Part shown: positions 48,151 through 59,800 of the stretch, in pieces | How the letters are laid out: each line of letters begins with the position of its first letter | How positions within the stretch are numbered: the first letter of the stretch is position 1 | Source of the DNA: Strigamia acuminata | Lineage: Eukaryota > Arthropoda > Chilopoda > Geophilomorpha > Linotaeniidae | DNA: 64,000 bases | Direction of reading: 5' to 3' | NCBI GenBank assembly: GCA_949358305.1 | Contig: OX442319.1 | Coordinates: forward strand, 6,262,001 to 6,326,000 | Notes under the pieces: generated by a model | What the model was told of the DNA's origin: nothing | Database searches by the model: none | Seen by the model: the letters and a program-made list of their open reading frames with translations, nothing else | Program-made: the position numbers and the translations under genes

Positions 48151-48508
48151 GTGTGGGCGACCCGAATGAGCAGAGAGATACGCGGATGATATGGCATGAG
48201 GTTGCGTTTGCGGTCAGGGCGGATGATTTTGCGATATTTCCGCGGTTTTCGAGGATTTTGAAGGATGGGATTTTGAGTCGGGAGAAAAGGAGTTTGCCGT
48301 TGGATATGGGGAATGATGAAAACAAAGAATTCTTCGTTCTCATCATTCCCCACATTCAACGGCACACTCCTTTTGTCCCGACTCAAAATCCCATCCTTCA
48401 AAATCCTCGAAATCCGCGGAAACACCGCAAAATCATCCGCCCCGACCGCAAACGCAACCTCATGCCGTATCATCCTCGCATCTCTCTGTTCATTCGTGTC
48501 GCCCACAC
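48151..48508. repeat. 358-bp palindrome without spacer
   Basis: Arms of 179 bp, centred exactly between 48329 and 48330 in gaattc, pair along their whole length with no indels and roughly 90% identity by eye. Open frames on both strands (for example MIRHEVAFAVGADDFAVFPR) are mirror readings of the same sequence; what it originally encoded is unknown. Confidence 0.93.
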
Positions 48509-48599
48509 CTTCCACACCTTCCCCAGCCTCTCTCTCCCTTTTTTCTACCGGTTTCTCCACGGCCATTTAGCGGGCATTGAATGCGGGGCCCAAAATTCG

Positions 48600-49438
48600 A
48601 TTCAACGTCTCCAACGGCGTCGGCTAGCACATCAGTTTCTCACTTTCCGCCACTTTCCAGTTCACTTTCGCATTCACAATCTTCTTCAAAACCTTGGTCT
48701 TATCGATCTGCTTGGCCGTGTCGAAATTGCCGGCAGCGATGTCGATCATTGCCTCGGCAAGTCTTTAAAACTGTTTTTTGCAATTTTAAAGTTGAATTAT
48801 CTGCCTTTGACCAAGGGCTGGAGATCCGCAAAGAAGGTGCTTTCCACCTTGGGTGGGTCCAAATATTTGGCATTTTCGGGAATCTTTAATTTTTCCGCGA
48901 GTTTTTTACGACATTCGTACGAAGTCAGAAATAAAGTCTTGTTTACCAGGGCTTCCAAATTAGTGGGCCAAGGAATACCGAATGACACATCCGAGCCCAC
49001 TTGTTTCGATGCTTCCAGAAAGCCGCAAATGGAAGCAACCTGGAGCACGGGGTTCGAAATAACTCCCGTCCCTTGCAAGGCTGAACTCGCCCCGCCTGTG
49101 ACGACAGGGGAGGTCGCAGAAACGGGATTCAAACTATTACTTGAACCGTTTACGCGTGTCGGAACGGATATATTAACCGTCCCGCTCTTAGCGACAAGGC
49201 CACTCGGCGGTAGACCGACTGTCGTTTCCGCTGGCTGTTGAGCCGTGACCATGATCTTTATCAGATTTTGCAACTTGGTGAGACTATCCGTCAGCACATT
49301 CAGCTTATAATTCATCCTTCTAGGCGACGGAGGAGGTGATTCCTCGTCGCTAGACGAATGGCCAACCACAGGGTTAACGAGACCATTGTCTTCGATCAGT
49401 TGGAACTCGAAATCTTGGATATTCACTCGGGAATTCAT
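48600..49438 (-). pseudogene. Unidentified ORF, possibly retroelement Gag
   Basis: Minus-strand frame 49438-48797 (213 codons) starts MNSRVNIQDFEFQLIEDN, has a Ser/Asp/Glu then Pro-rich segment and later KIPENAKYLDPPKVESTF. A further open piece after a frame change (about 48750-48628) reads LAEAMIDIAAGNFDTAKQ and VNAKVNWKVAESEKLMC. The PEN...PKV pattern is reminiscent of DIRS-type Gag, but this is a weak resemblance. One frame break suggests decay. Confidence 0.4.
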
Positions 49439-49509
49439 TTTACAATAACTAAAGTATAGAAATAAGAAAAATACAAGTTGGTTCGAAGATTTAAATCAAA
49501 AGTTTCCTT

Positions 49510-49785
49510 TTAATATAAAAAATACGATAATAAAAGTTTTTTCTTCATAGAGCAATTCGAAACTGACCGCGCCTTCCGTAGCGTTGGGCCGCCACTGTAT
49601 TTTTCTATGTTCAACATTGGGAGTTTTATCACACTCTCCCTGGCTACCTCGTTTTGAATTACCGGTATGATACTTCTCACTGGCTGATGTAGTTGTAGTT
49701 GTGCTGTCATCTGTGCAGCAATGGCCTGTTGATTTAGGGCCATGTATTCCTTAACATCAGAAAGAAGTAAATGGAAAATTTCCAC
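49510..49785 (-). pseudogene. BEL/Pao-type Gag remnant
   Basis: Minus-strand frame with ESVIKLPMLNIEKYSGGP, which matches the 'LPKL.I.KFSGDP' core of the DUF1759 Gag domain of BEL/Pao elements. It stops 20-odd codons later, so it is a fragment. Confidence 0.6.
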
Positions 49786-50477
49786 ATTTTACTAAACCAA
49801 CACGCTGGTTTGTTTGAGGGTCATATTTAACTTTTTCCACAACTTTGTTTGCATCTTCACTCAGTGCTATTACCATATATGCTTCTCCACATAGAGCGAG
49901 ATGTTCAATTAGCTGGTTGATCGTAATTTTATCCTCAATGACTGTTTGTGAAGTTGAAATGCAGTGCTGTATGTGTCGAGTTGAATTTTTGTAAAGGAGT
50001 TCGTAACAGTGGGATCCTTCCCATATGAAAATCAATTCGTACTAATTTTACTAAAAATATTATCGGTTGAGAAATCTTTTAAATTATTTTCAATAGCATT
50101 TTCTATAAATGAAAGTAATTTAATAAGATTTGGAGTTGGATGCAGCAATTTTTCTTTTGATCTTAGATCAGTTAACAGGCTTTCAGAATTTTGTGGGGGA
50201 ATCCTCTAAGACAGCCTGTGTTTAATAAATTTCTGATTATAAATCCCCCAAGGTAATAGAAAATACAATCCTTAACATCCACATTCCTTAAATCGTTAGC
50301 TACATTTAGTTCATTTCCATTCTGGACATAAAAAGCTTCTGGTCCACTCAGGATCTTTTTAAATGTCATCGTGAAATGCTTGAATTTTTTTCCATGGTCC
50401 TTTCGGGCTTGGGATAATTGTCTCATCTTCACGAGGAAAATGAATAGCTGAATTGCAAGCCTCCTATTGCTGTACAT
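49757..50477 (-). pseudogene. P-element/THAP9-like transposase remnants
   Basis: Minus-strand frames 50477-50172 and its frame-shifted continuation to about 50040 contain DCIFYYLGGFIIRNLLNTGC and HPTPNLIKLLSFIENAIE, like the C-terminal end of P-element/THAP9 transposases. The frame 50035-49757 has EAYMVIALSEDANKVVEK and YDPQTNQRVGLV, like a more upstream part of the same family. The order is scrambled relative to an intact transposase and frames are broken. Confidence 0.5.
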
Positions 50478-51302
50478 TTTATTTTTAATCGGTAGATGGC
50501 GCGGCTTGTGTGGAGCGCTTTACCGTTATTTATTACAATGTAACTATAACGACTTAGATTTAGCTGCTAGGTTACCATAAAGCGAGATAATGGCAGATAA
50601 AAAGGAAGCATGGTGAGGCCACAAACAAGTGAAAATCGGGAATGAATTACGTAGCTAGGGACTTGTGGGTGGACACTCGTGCATTGCTTTCTGGGAGGTA
50701 GACGCCATTTTCGAGCATTTGAACATCGGTAAGTAGATTGGAATGTGTATATTGTTGAATTAATTGTTCTGTGATTCCAAAAACAGTATGATGAGATGGT
50801 TTCTCTTGATTTTGATTCAGAATTTGAGAGTAGAAATATGGGGAAATTGGTCTTCTTACAGTCGTGTAGTTTCACACTGTTTTTATATACAGTAGGTGGC
50901 GTTGGTCCAGAAATAACTTCCTGGACCATGGCCCCGCTTAGAGGGATGGAGTTGCTGAGTTCAGATATTGCAGTTGTCCATAATTCGTTTATTGGGTGAA
51001 AAAGAGGGAATTTTATTTGGCATTTACTCGTAAAAACTCAAAAACTAAACTACAGACATGTACAAAAATGAAATAATCTAATACACATTCATAGTTTAAG
51101 CTTGTTTATGTTTTACTTCAGTTGTCTACGTACCAAAAACCATATAACCAGAAATTCTGAATGCACATATCCACATGACCTTTTGGTGATAAAATCTAAT
51201 CGGATAACATTTAATTTCCCGGATTTGTGAGCTGGGCATCATGAACTTGTGATTATATAGCTATTACACACAAATTAATCAGTCATTCACCATCCGCTGA
51301 AC
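50478..51302. other. Intergenic, 5' region of the prokineticin-like cluster
   Basis: No gene supported. From about 50894 onward it is duplicated at about 53328 together with the first gene of the cluster. Confidence 0.45.
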
Positions 51303-51794
51303 ATGAAATACCTTTACTCTATTTTGTGTGTTGTGGTTTTGGTAAGTACAGAAACCTTACCTACTGTACATATTTTTACTTGGATAAACAAGACTGTAAA
51401 GAATGTTAATAATGCATTTCCAGCTGGCCAGTGCCAATGCATGTGACTCACACATGGAGTGTGGGATGAGTGAATGTTGCAAAGATTTTGACATAATAAG
51501 TCGGTAATTACTGAAAATACTACAAATAAATAACTTAAATTGTAAAGATTACTTTCGAATTTTGTTTTAGTTGCATGGAATTGAGAGATGAAGGTGAAGC
51601 TTGCAATGGAAAATTCCGTTGCGGTTGCAAACATGGATATATGTGTATGGAAAGAGAGGTATGTACAGTAAATAACAACAAACACATTGCACAATACACA
51701 AGCCAAAGATTCCTACTTCTTTAGAAAAGTATTTGGAACATATTTAAACTTGGAAACGGAATCTGCACTCGTCAAGAAAATGTCAAATGGGATT
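50894..51794 (+). repeat. Tandem duplication unit 1 (prokineticin-like gene plus upstream)
   Basis: Matches 53328-54220, starting at 'ggtggcgttggtccagaaat' and ending in the last exon of the gene at 'aaatgg'. It differs by substitutions and short indels, including a 30-odd-bp block (from about 50930) missing in unit 2. Confidence 0.88.
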
Positions 51795-51823
51795 CGGTGT
51801 GTCACGCTTCACTGCATTGCTAG
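51303..51823 (+). CDS. Prokineticin/astakine-like 10-cysteine secreted protein, copy 1
   Basis: Exons 51303-51341, 51424-51503, 51571-51658 and 51725-51823; 101 aa. The signal peptide is MKYLYSILCVVVLLASANA. The mature protein has the cysteine order C-X5-C-X4-CC-X8-C-X9-C-X5-C-X1-C-X5-C and a tenth cysteine in GNGIC, the ten-cysteine framework of prokineticin, astakine and related MIT-type domains. The AVIT start typical of vertebrate prokineticins is absent. This copy has a longer tail with two extra cysteines. In crustaceans such proteins are haematopoietic cytokines, while in some arachnids the fold is used in venom; the sequence does not decide the role. Confidence 0.82.
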
Positions 51824-52144
51824 TATTTAAATCACTGTTTGTAATTGGTGCTGTACCCCCAGCGTACCCAGCTGTACCCCTATGTAACATTAGGATAAAA
51901 TAAAACACTTGTAATTCAACCAACTTCAATGGCTGACCTGTTCTTCAATTACACCAAGAACCACAATTCCATATTAGTAATAAATACATACTAATTGGCG
52001 AAGAGGATGTGATAAAAAACCTTCGCAGAACATAACGACAACTCTACAAGCAAGTTTCGTAAAGTTTTGTGAATTTTTGGAACTTTGTTTCGCCGTTTTT
52101 CGGACACAGAGCAGGAGCTACATTTGTTAATCTTGAAACGTATA
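51824..52144. other. Gap between prokineticin-like copy 1 and the gypsy fragment
   Basis: Contains the copy 1 polyadenylation signal (AATAAAA near 51896) and otherwise nothing recognised. Confidence 0.45.
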
Positions 52145-53220
52145 CGGTACTAAATTTTTCTCAAATTTTCCATTGCAGCCCCTTCCAATCAGGATGAACA
52201 CGTACGGTGGTGCCACACTCCAAATGGAAAGGGTGTGCGAAGTTCCGGTGGCACCGTGGCCACGCCTTCCGATTATCGCTGTGTGCAGCAACTCATGGAC
52301 CAATTCCACTTCTTGGCCGCGATTGGCTCGAAACGTTCGGTTTGCTGTTGGCAACCGGTGAACTGGTGGATGCGGAAGTTTTCCCGCTGGCCACATCAAC
52401 GCCGCAGTCCTATTTTCCTGAAAAGTTATCCAGTTCCGCCCGCGATGAAGCCATGCGTGGAAGAAGAGCTTTGATGACTCCAGTCGTTAGGCATCATATC
52501 GCCTGTCGCTTCCTCCAAGTGGGCGACACCGATCATGCACGTGCTAAAGTAGGATGGTTTGCTCAAAATTGCGGGATGTTAAAATCGAACCGTTAATAAA
52601 GTGGTTCTCCCAAATGCTTACCCCTAAAGTCGTCCCTAAAGTCGTTTTTGGGGCTCGTCAACTATTATGGCCGCTTCATTGCTAATTTATCAACGCTCCT
52701 GGAACCACTGTATCGTTTAACACATGACAACACACCATGGACGTGAGGACCCGAACAACAGAAAGTTTGGATGACGGTCAAGACGTCGGTAACGGTCGAA
52801 TCAGCTTTAGCGCATTACGGCGCGAAAAAGCAGTTGTATCTGATCGTGGATGCTTCTCCGGTGGGCATGGGCTCCTTCATCTCACATTTAGAAAACGGAA
52901 TTCATCAACCAATTGCTTTTGCCAGTTCGTTGTTGTCCAGCGCTCAGAAGACTACGCGCAAATCGAAAGAGAGGGCGAGAGGGCCTTGCCATCGTGTACG
53001 GAATTCGTAAATTCCACCATCATTTGTTGGCAGAAAGATGATGCTTAGGACTGATCACAAGCTGCTCGTTTTGATATTTGGGGAAAAGAAGGGCTGCAAC
53101 CAGATTGTTGCTGCCCGTCTGCATCGTTGGGCTATTTTCCTGACCACTTACAACTACTCGATCGAACACGTTCTGGCTGCTGATAACGAAATTGGAGATG
53201 GACTCTCTCGCAATCCTTAA
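52145..53220 (+). pseudogene. Ty3/gypsy pol fragment (protease edge, RT end, RNase H)
   Basis: Frames in sequence show LLGRDWLETFGLL (junction after protease), FLGLVNYYGRFIANLSTLLE (end of reverse transcriptase), then LYLIVDASPVGMGSFISHLE and LRTDHKLLVLIFGEKKG (RNase H) and a DGLSRNP end. Most of the reverse transcriptase between about 52600 and 52640 is deleted, and stops and frameshifts interrupt the rest. No LTR is seen. It lies between copies 1 and 2 of the prokineticin-like genes. Confidence 0.88.
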
Positions 53221-53327
53221 CTTATGGTCGATGGTCGCAAAGATCTCGATATGGAAACTAATCAAATTTTTGCACTTTCCCTTTTAGAACTCCTAATCAG
53301 TGGTGTAGTTGCACACGGTTTTCATAT

Positions 53328-54220
53328 AGGTGGCATTGGTCCAGAAATAACTTCCTGGACCACAGATATTGCAGTTGTCCATAATTCGTTTATTGGGTGA
53401 AAATGAGGGGATTTTACTTGGTATTTACTTGTAAAATCCTAAAAAATAAACTACAAACAGGTACAAAAATGAAATAATCTAACACACATTTATAGTTTAA
53501 GCTTGTTGTTGTCTCACTTCAGTTGTCTACGTGCCAAAAACCATATAATCAGAAATTCTGAATGCACATATCCACATGACATTTTGGTGATATTATCTAA
53601 TCGGATAACATTTAATTTCCCGGATTTGTGAGCTTTTTTTAAATCTGGGCATCATGAACTTTACTAAATGTGATTATATAGCTATTATACACACAAATTA
53701 ATCAGTTATTCACCATCCGCTGAACATGAAATACTTTTACTCTCTTTTGTGTGTTGTGGTTTTGGTAAGTACAGAAACCTTACCTACTGTACATATTTTT
53801 ACTTGGATAAACAAGACTGTAAAGAATGTTAATAATGCATTTCCAGCTGGCCAGTGCCAATGCATGTGACTCACACATGGATTGTGGGATGCATAAATGT
53901 TGCAAAGATTTCGGCATAACCAGTAGGTAATTTCTGAAAACACTACAAATAAATAACTTAAATTGTAAAGATTACTTTCGAATTTTGTTTTAGTTGCCGG
54001 GAATTGAGAGATGAAGGTGAAACTTGCAATGGAAAATTCCTTTGCGGTTGCAAACTTGGATATCTGTGCGTAGAAAGAGAGGTACAGTAAATAACAACAC
54101 ACACATTGCACAATACGTGTTGTTAATAATAAACAAACATTCTTACTACTTTAGAAAAGTGCTTGGAACACCTTTAAAGTTGGTAACGGAATCTGCACTC
54201 CTTTTAAAGATGTCAAATGG
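53328..54220 (+). repeat. Tandem duplication unit 2
   Basis: Partner of 50894-51794. Similarity stops in the last exon, so the C-termini of the two genes differ. Confidence 0.88.
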
Positions 54221-54226
54221 AATTAA
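53726..54226 (+). CDS. Prokineticin/astakine-like 10-cysteine secreted protein, copy 2
   Basis: Exons 53726-53764, 53847-53926, 53994-54081 and 54155-54226, the same structure as copy 1; 92 aa. It keeps the signal peptide and all ten framework cysteines (CGMHKCC, GETCNGKFLCGC, GNGIC) but ends nine residues earlier, at DVKWN, losing the two extra tail cysteines of copy 1. Several surface residues differ. Frames and splice sites are intact, so it is probably functional. Confidence 0.82.
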
Positions 54227-54569
54227 TTAACCATAAACATCGTGTTTGTTTCAATCCAATGTTATTTTTATTCTAAATGACTGTACTATATACTCTAAAT
54301 AAATATCTGCATTAAATATTTGACCTGTGTTAGCAATTTCTCATCTGAAAATCTCGGTTTTGGCTTTAAATGCAATTTTTTTTTCTTCTCTTGTTCAAGC
54401 ATTAGTAATAGTTTGAAATCAGATATCGTTAACCTTTTATTTCCCGGATTTAACACGATTTGAAATAGTACTTACACGTTTCGTATTTGGTTAAACTTAA
54501 AAAAGAAAATCATTTATCAGCCATCACGCAGCTTGCAGTGGCTCTACTCATTTTATGTGATAAGACACT

Positions 54570-55333
54570 ATGAGATATATTTATTTTGTTGGATGTTTAG
54601 CAATTTGTTTGAGAGTGAGTGTATCGTTCCTGGAAATTGTGTAATCTTGATTTTTTTAGCTATAGAAATGTATTTTAGTGTGTTTTTGCCAATGCAAAAT
54701 TATGCCACTCGTATAGGGGCTGCGCAAGAAATGAATGCTGCAAGAGTTTTGGAATAATAAGACGGTAATAATTTTATTAAATAATTGGAATTGTTCAATA
54801 ATTATTGTGTTGGAACTGTTCAATAATTATTGTGTAGGAACTGTTCAATAATTATTTGGGTTGGAACTGTTCAATAATTATTGTGTAGGAACTGTTCAAT
54901 AATTATTGTGTTGGAACTGTTCAATAATTATTGTGTAGGAACTGTTCAATAATTATTGTGTAGGAACTGTTCAATAATTATTTGGGTTGGAATTGTTCAA
55001 TAATTATTTGTGTTGGAATTGTTCAATAATTGTTTGTGTTGGAATTGTTCAATAATATTTGTGTTGTGTCTCTTTCCAGTTGTATGTATTTGCGTGAGAA
55101 GTATGAATATTGTTCTGGAAGATTTCTATGTGGCTGCAAACATGGACTGGAGTGCACACTCAGACCAGTAATATTACCAGTTGATTGACTTTGGAATGTA
55201 GAAATAGTAATGTTTTTTAAAAAAATTATTGTAGAAGAGTTGGTGGAACAGTCTAAAAGTTGGACTTGGTATGTGCACTCCTATTATCCCCAAACCACGT
55301 TTTCGGCGGCCAGTGGGCATGATAGAAAACTAA
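54570..55333 (+). CDS. Prokineticin/astakine-like 10-cysteine secreted protein, copy 3 (diverged)
   Basis: Exons 54570-54614, 54679-54764, 55080-55167 and 55235-55333, with the same intron phases as copies 1 and 2; 115 aa. The signal peptide starts MRYIYFVGCLAICL. The ten cysteines are conserved (ARNECCKSFGIIRRC, RFLCGCKHGLEC, GLGMC) while other residues are strongly changed; the tail is long and basic (PKPRFRRPVG). The acceptor of exon 2 (tattttag at 54671-54678) is chosen because it alone restores the cysteine frame. Intron 2 carries a tandem repeat. Confidence 0.75.
54785..55070. repeat. 25-26-bp tandem repeat in copy 3 intron 2
   Basis: About ten units of 'ggaactgttcaataattatt' plus 'gtgtt' or 'gtgta'. 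Non-coding; it makes this intron much longer than in copies 1 and 2. Confidence 0.92.
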
Positions 55334-56892
55334 CAATTTTTAGTTATATATTTTTTACTCGGTGAAGAATAAGATTAGGAAATTTTTTTATTTATATTTT
55401 CTGTCAGATAGTGTGTTAATTTGAGGAAATTAATTAAAATCTGCAATTAACCTACCCGTATGTGTGCATTCTTTAAACATAAACATCGAACTATAGATTC
55501 ATCCAAACAATATCAAATGACTGGAAGTGTAAATCAAGAATTTAATTTTTTTATTGTGATATCAAATTATTCTAAATATCATAAATCTCACTCATAAAAT
55601 ATGAAATATCAACCAAATTTAAAGGACACAAGTGTTTCATTTCTTAGGAACCTAATATAAGTATTTTGTGACTATACGAGTACATATATTTATTTTAAAA
55701 ATAAATTATTAGTTCACTTTTTAAAAATAGTATTTTTATGTCGAAAATTGTGCTTTGTACAAAGCGGTCTTGTGCGGCAGCAATTGGTGTCGGTCTTAAA
55801 TAGTAGCTATGCTAAATCGACATCCTCATAAAAGTTTATTTAAAACGTGCATTATCATTGGCAGTTTGCACGCAATTGAGCGCCGTGTACCGCAGTGAAG
55901 CATCGAGGGATTGCTTTGCACCGCGGCGGCTGCATCTTATGGTTGTGTATTTAAAATTCTCAACACACGAGGGCGAAACAAGCGAATGAAATAAATAAAA
56001 TACGAGAGAAAATGTTAAATAAGTGCGTAGTTTATAAAAAAATGAGAGACAACATTTTTTAATCATTATTAATTAATATTTTGCTTCATTACGGACGCCG
56101 GAAGCCTTTAAAAATAAAATATATTTAAAAAAATAATAATAATTTGTTGGGCCGTTTTATAAACAAATTCACACGTGCTCTCGTTGTGATGAAAAATAAA
56201 TAAACAATGCTGACACGTGTGATTAATGAAAAACAAGGAGTGCAATGTTTTCAACACGCGGTATTTTCTTTGGCAAATAAACAGATGAAATTTGGTGTCA
56301 TTACTTGTGTTTATTCCACGAGACAAAGTTGACATCGACCGCCGCTTGGTCGGCTTCCCTGCCGTGCGTTAATGCACAATCAGTTACCCAAGCTCTTATA
56401 ATGGAGACCAGAAAATCGATATTAAAAATATAAAAACAATCAATTGATGGCGCTAACGCCAACTTTGTCTAATCAACACTATTAATTTCAGATTAACATT
56501 TTCCATTTGTTCCACATAAACGACACGAAAAAATAATCAATTTTTCATCAAATCATCGCAATATTAATTAATTTATTACAATTTTTGGGAATTTATATTA
56601 AAATTCTGCTAAATGCTACTTTGTTCCGGAAATGGCACTGATTACAACTCACTCGTATTCCTCATCTAAAAAAGAAGGGAAAAAAAATCGAGATCGAAGT
56701 TTGGCGCAAAGCATTGTGGTAAAAAAACTAAGTTTAGATCGGTCGTGATTGGTTGCCATAAGCACGTAGAAGCGATGTGGCTTTGATGGGAAAGAGAGGC
56801 CAGGTGTTTTGCTCGAAAGGGAACATCCCTGAACACGCGATGACGATTTAGTCAATCATCCCGCGGATGAAAACGACCAAGTATCCGACACC
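55334..56892. other. Intergenic, upstream of nompC
   Basis: No coding region supported. A relatively GC-rich block at about 55860-55945 and another near 56330-56400 could be regulatory. A splice-acceptor-like 'gatttag' at about 56844-56850 lies in frame before the nompC start, so an additional upstream coding exon is possible. Confidence 0.4.
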
Positions 56893-59800
56893 ATGTCAAC
56901 GAACGACAAGGATCGGCCGCCGCCCGCGACTACAGCGAAGACCGACGCGGCCAAAGTGTCCGACACCGCGCCGACGAACGACAAAGATCGGCCGCCGCCC
57001 GCGACCGCCGCGGCGAAGACCCCAGCCGCCCCGGCCCCGGTGGCCACAGTGTCCGACACTGCGAACGGAAAGGATCGACCGCCGCCCGCGACAACGAAAA
57101 GCAAAGTGGCGCCCAAAGTGACCGACGGCAAAGACCAAGCGGTCGCCAAAGATGCTGGACCGACGCCGTCGAACGTGCCCATTGCTGTCCCCGCTCCACC
57201 TGCTGCGGAAAAGCCGTCGGGGTCCACTGGAACGTCCACTCCGAGTGTGGGACCCAAGTCTTTGGCACCGGATAAGAAGGAATCGGTGCCTGTCGGACAA
57301 CGGCTGCTGGCGGCCAGTCAGAAAGGAGATTGGCCGGGGGTCGAGCAAATTATTCGACATTTAGAAAGGGCGCAAGTTGGAAGTGCCGCGAATGGGTCGA
57401 TTAATTTCGGCGGGGGATTAGATGAGGTGATTCATAATTGGTTTTTGCTTTGATTTTTCTAGATTTAATTGGGTTAATCTTTCGTACTTTAATTGTTTTT
57501 TTGGTAATTTTTTGTTAATTTAATTGGTTTTTTGTTGGTTTTTTGTTGATTTGATTGGTTTTATGTTGTTTTTCTGTTTATTTAATTGTTTTTTATGTTG
57601 TTTTTTTGTTGATTTAATTGGTTTTATGTTGTTTTTTTGTTGATTTAATTGTTTTTTTTTTGTTGATATACTTTTGTTGATTAATTTTGGGTTTTGTTGC
57701 AGACTGGTGGACTGACACCGTTCATGTTCGCTGTCAAAGACAATAAAGTGGTGATTGCTGAACGACTTCTGGATCTTGGAGCCAATTTAAACGATAAAGC
57801 TAAGGTAGTTTTTGTTATTTATTTATTTATTTAATTATTTTTACAATTTTTGGAGTGACTGAAATGAGCAACTTGGGTGTCGTTATCCGATATTGATTTT
57901 TGTTTTTATTTTTGTTAATTTTATTTTGATGATGTTTATTGTATTTTATTGCATTCAAGTCAACAATCCAGTATGTTATGATTGATTGTGATGTGATATT
58001 TCGACAGAGGAATTCCCCCACTTGAATTAAAGGAAATAATAAAAAAAATAAAAAAAAAATGAGAAAAAAAAATCTTTATGTGTAATAATGGGGTAGTAGT
58101 CGTGACCCATTTCAAATTATTCCTGGATCAATATTTAAAGAAAAAATTGCGTTATGTGACTCGGGAGAATTCACTGGAATTAGATCACAGTTATGAGTCA
58201 TTAGATAAAAAAAAAAAAAGTTGTGTTAAATTATGCTGAAACAGAAAATAAACAGAAAAATTCTAGAAGCTCCCCCTTGTTTCGCACAGGATGGCTTCAC
58301 TGCTCTGCATTTTGCAGCAACTTCGGGGAAAGAAGAAATGCTCAAGATGCTCATTAACCGAAGAGCTGACGGAACCATCGTGGGAGGGGTAAAAAAAAAA
58401 ATAATAATAAAAAAAAATATATAAATTCAATTTTATAATTTTTTTTTATAATAAATTCTAGCCCAAACAGCAATTGGCATTACACATTGTATGCTCGCGA
58501 ACTTACGTGTTACCAGTTCAAGTTTTACAGCAACTTTTGCGACTTTCCGGACGCGAATCCAGATTAGTCGTAGATAAAGTGCGTTTTTATAAATAAAAAT
58601 AAAAAAAAATTATTTCTAAATAACAATATTTATATTTAGGATGGAAAATCGGCATTGTTTTTGGCCGTGGAGCACGGTCATTTGACTATCGTGAAGGAAT
58701 TGTTGTCGATAATGGCGGACAGTCAACTTAAACTCACCAAACGGGTACTTTAGTTTCGTGTCGAAAAGACATAATTGTTTCCGAATTGCATTTTTTGTTG
58801 ATTGCATTATATTTTATCATTATTGCAGGGTACAGGTGACACTGTGCTTCACCTGGCAGCCAGGAAACACGACCTGGATATATTGCGCATGCTCGTAGAG
58901 TTTGGAGCGCAGGTGGATGCTCAAAATGTGAGTTGTAATCTATCAAATAGGTCACGTGGTATTCGTGTTCATCTGCGTTATTAAAAGTAAACAATTGTTA
59001 TAAAGTTGTTGATGAGATGACCTTATTCGCGTACCCCACTACAACTGCATAACGTAAATCTTTGATTGATTTATCTATCGATTTGCGGTTCAGTTTCATC
59101 CAGGTGAGGGTCGCGGCTCATTTGAAGGCCACGCCCATTACTACCTGAGAATGGGGTGTGAAAACGAGGGCAACGAACGATAAAAGAAAATTAAATATTT
59201 TTGTTTTTGTGTTTTTTTTTTTTTGTGTGGATAGAATGACGGACAAACAGTGATGCATTTAGCAGCTGTGGACGGCGACGATCCTTTAATGCGTTTCTTA
59301 TTACAAGCGAAAGCCAATCCGAACATTTCCGACCGACTCGATCGGACGCCACTGCACGTGGCAGCCGAAAAAGGCAACACACAAGTTGTCGACATTTTAA
59401 CCGACAAGTTTAAGGCGTCGGTTGCAGAGAGGACGAAGGATGGCAACACCATGTTACACATCGCCTGCATGAGTGGACATCCCGACACGGCCCTTGCTTT
59501 TCTGAGGAAGGGAGTCCCGTTCCAAATGCCGAACAGAGTAGGAGAAGAATTTTTTATTTTATTTTAAAATTTTTTTTATTTTATTTTGAAATTTTTTTTA
59601 TTTTATTTTGAATTTTTTTTTATTTTATTTTAAAATTTTTTTAATTTTTAATAAAAGTAAAAATTAATTTTTTTTTATTTTTTAAGGCTGGTGCGCGCGC
59701 TATTCACACCGCCTCGAAATATGGTCACGTTCCTGTTGTGCTGGCGTTGCTACTTAAAGGAGAACAAGTTGACGCTAAGACCAATGTTAGTTTGATGGGG

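Noticed and set aside
48153-49241. 362-codon + strand frame across the palindrome
   Set aside because: Its first part is one reading of the palindrome and its second part is antisense to a more protein-like minus-strand frame.
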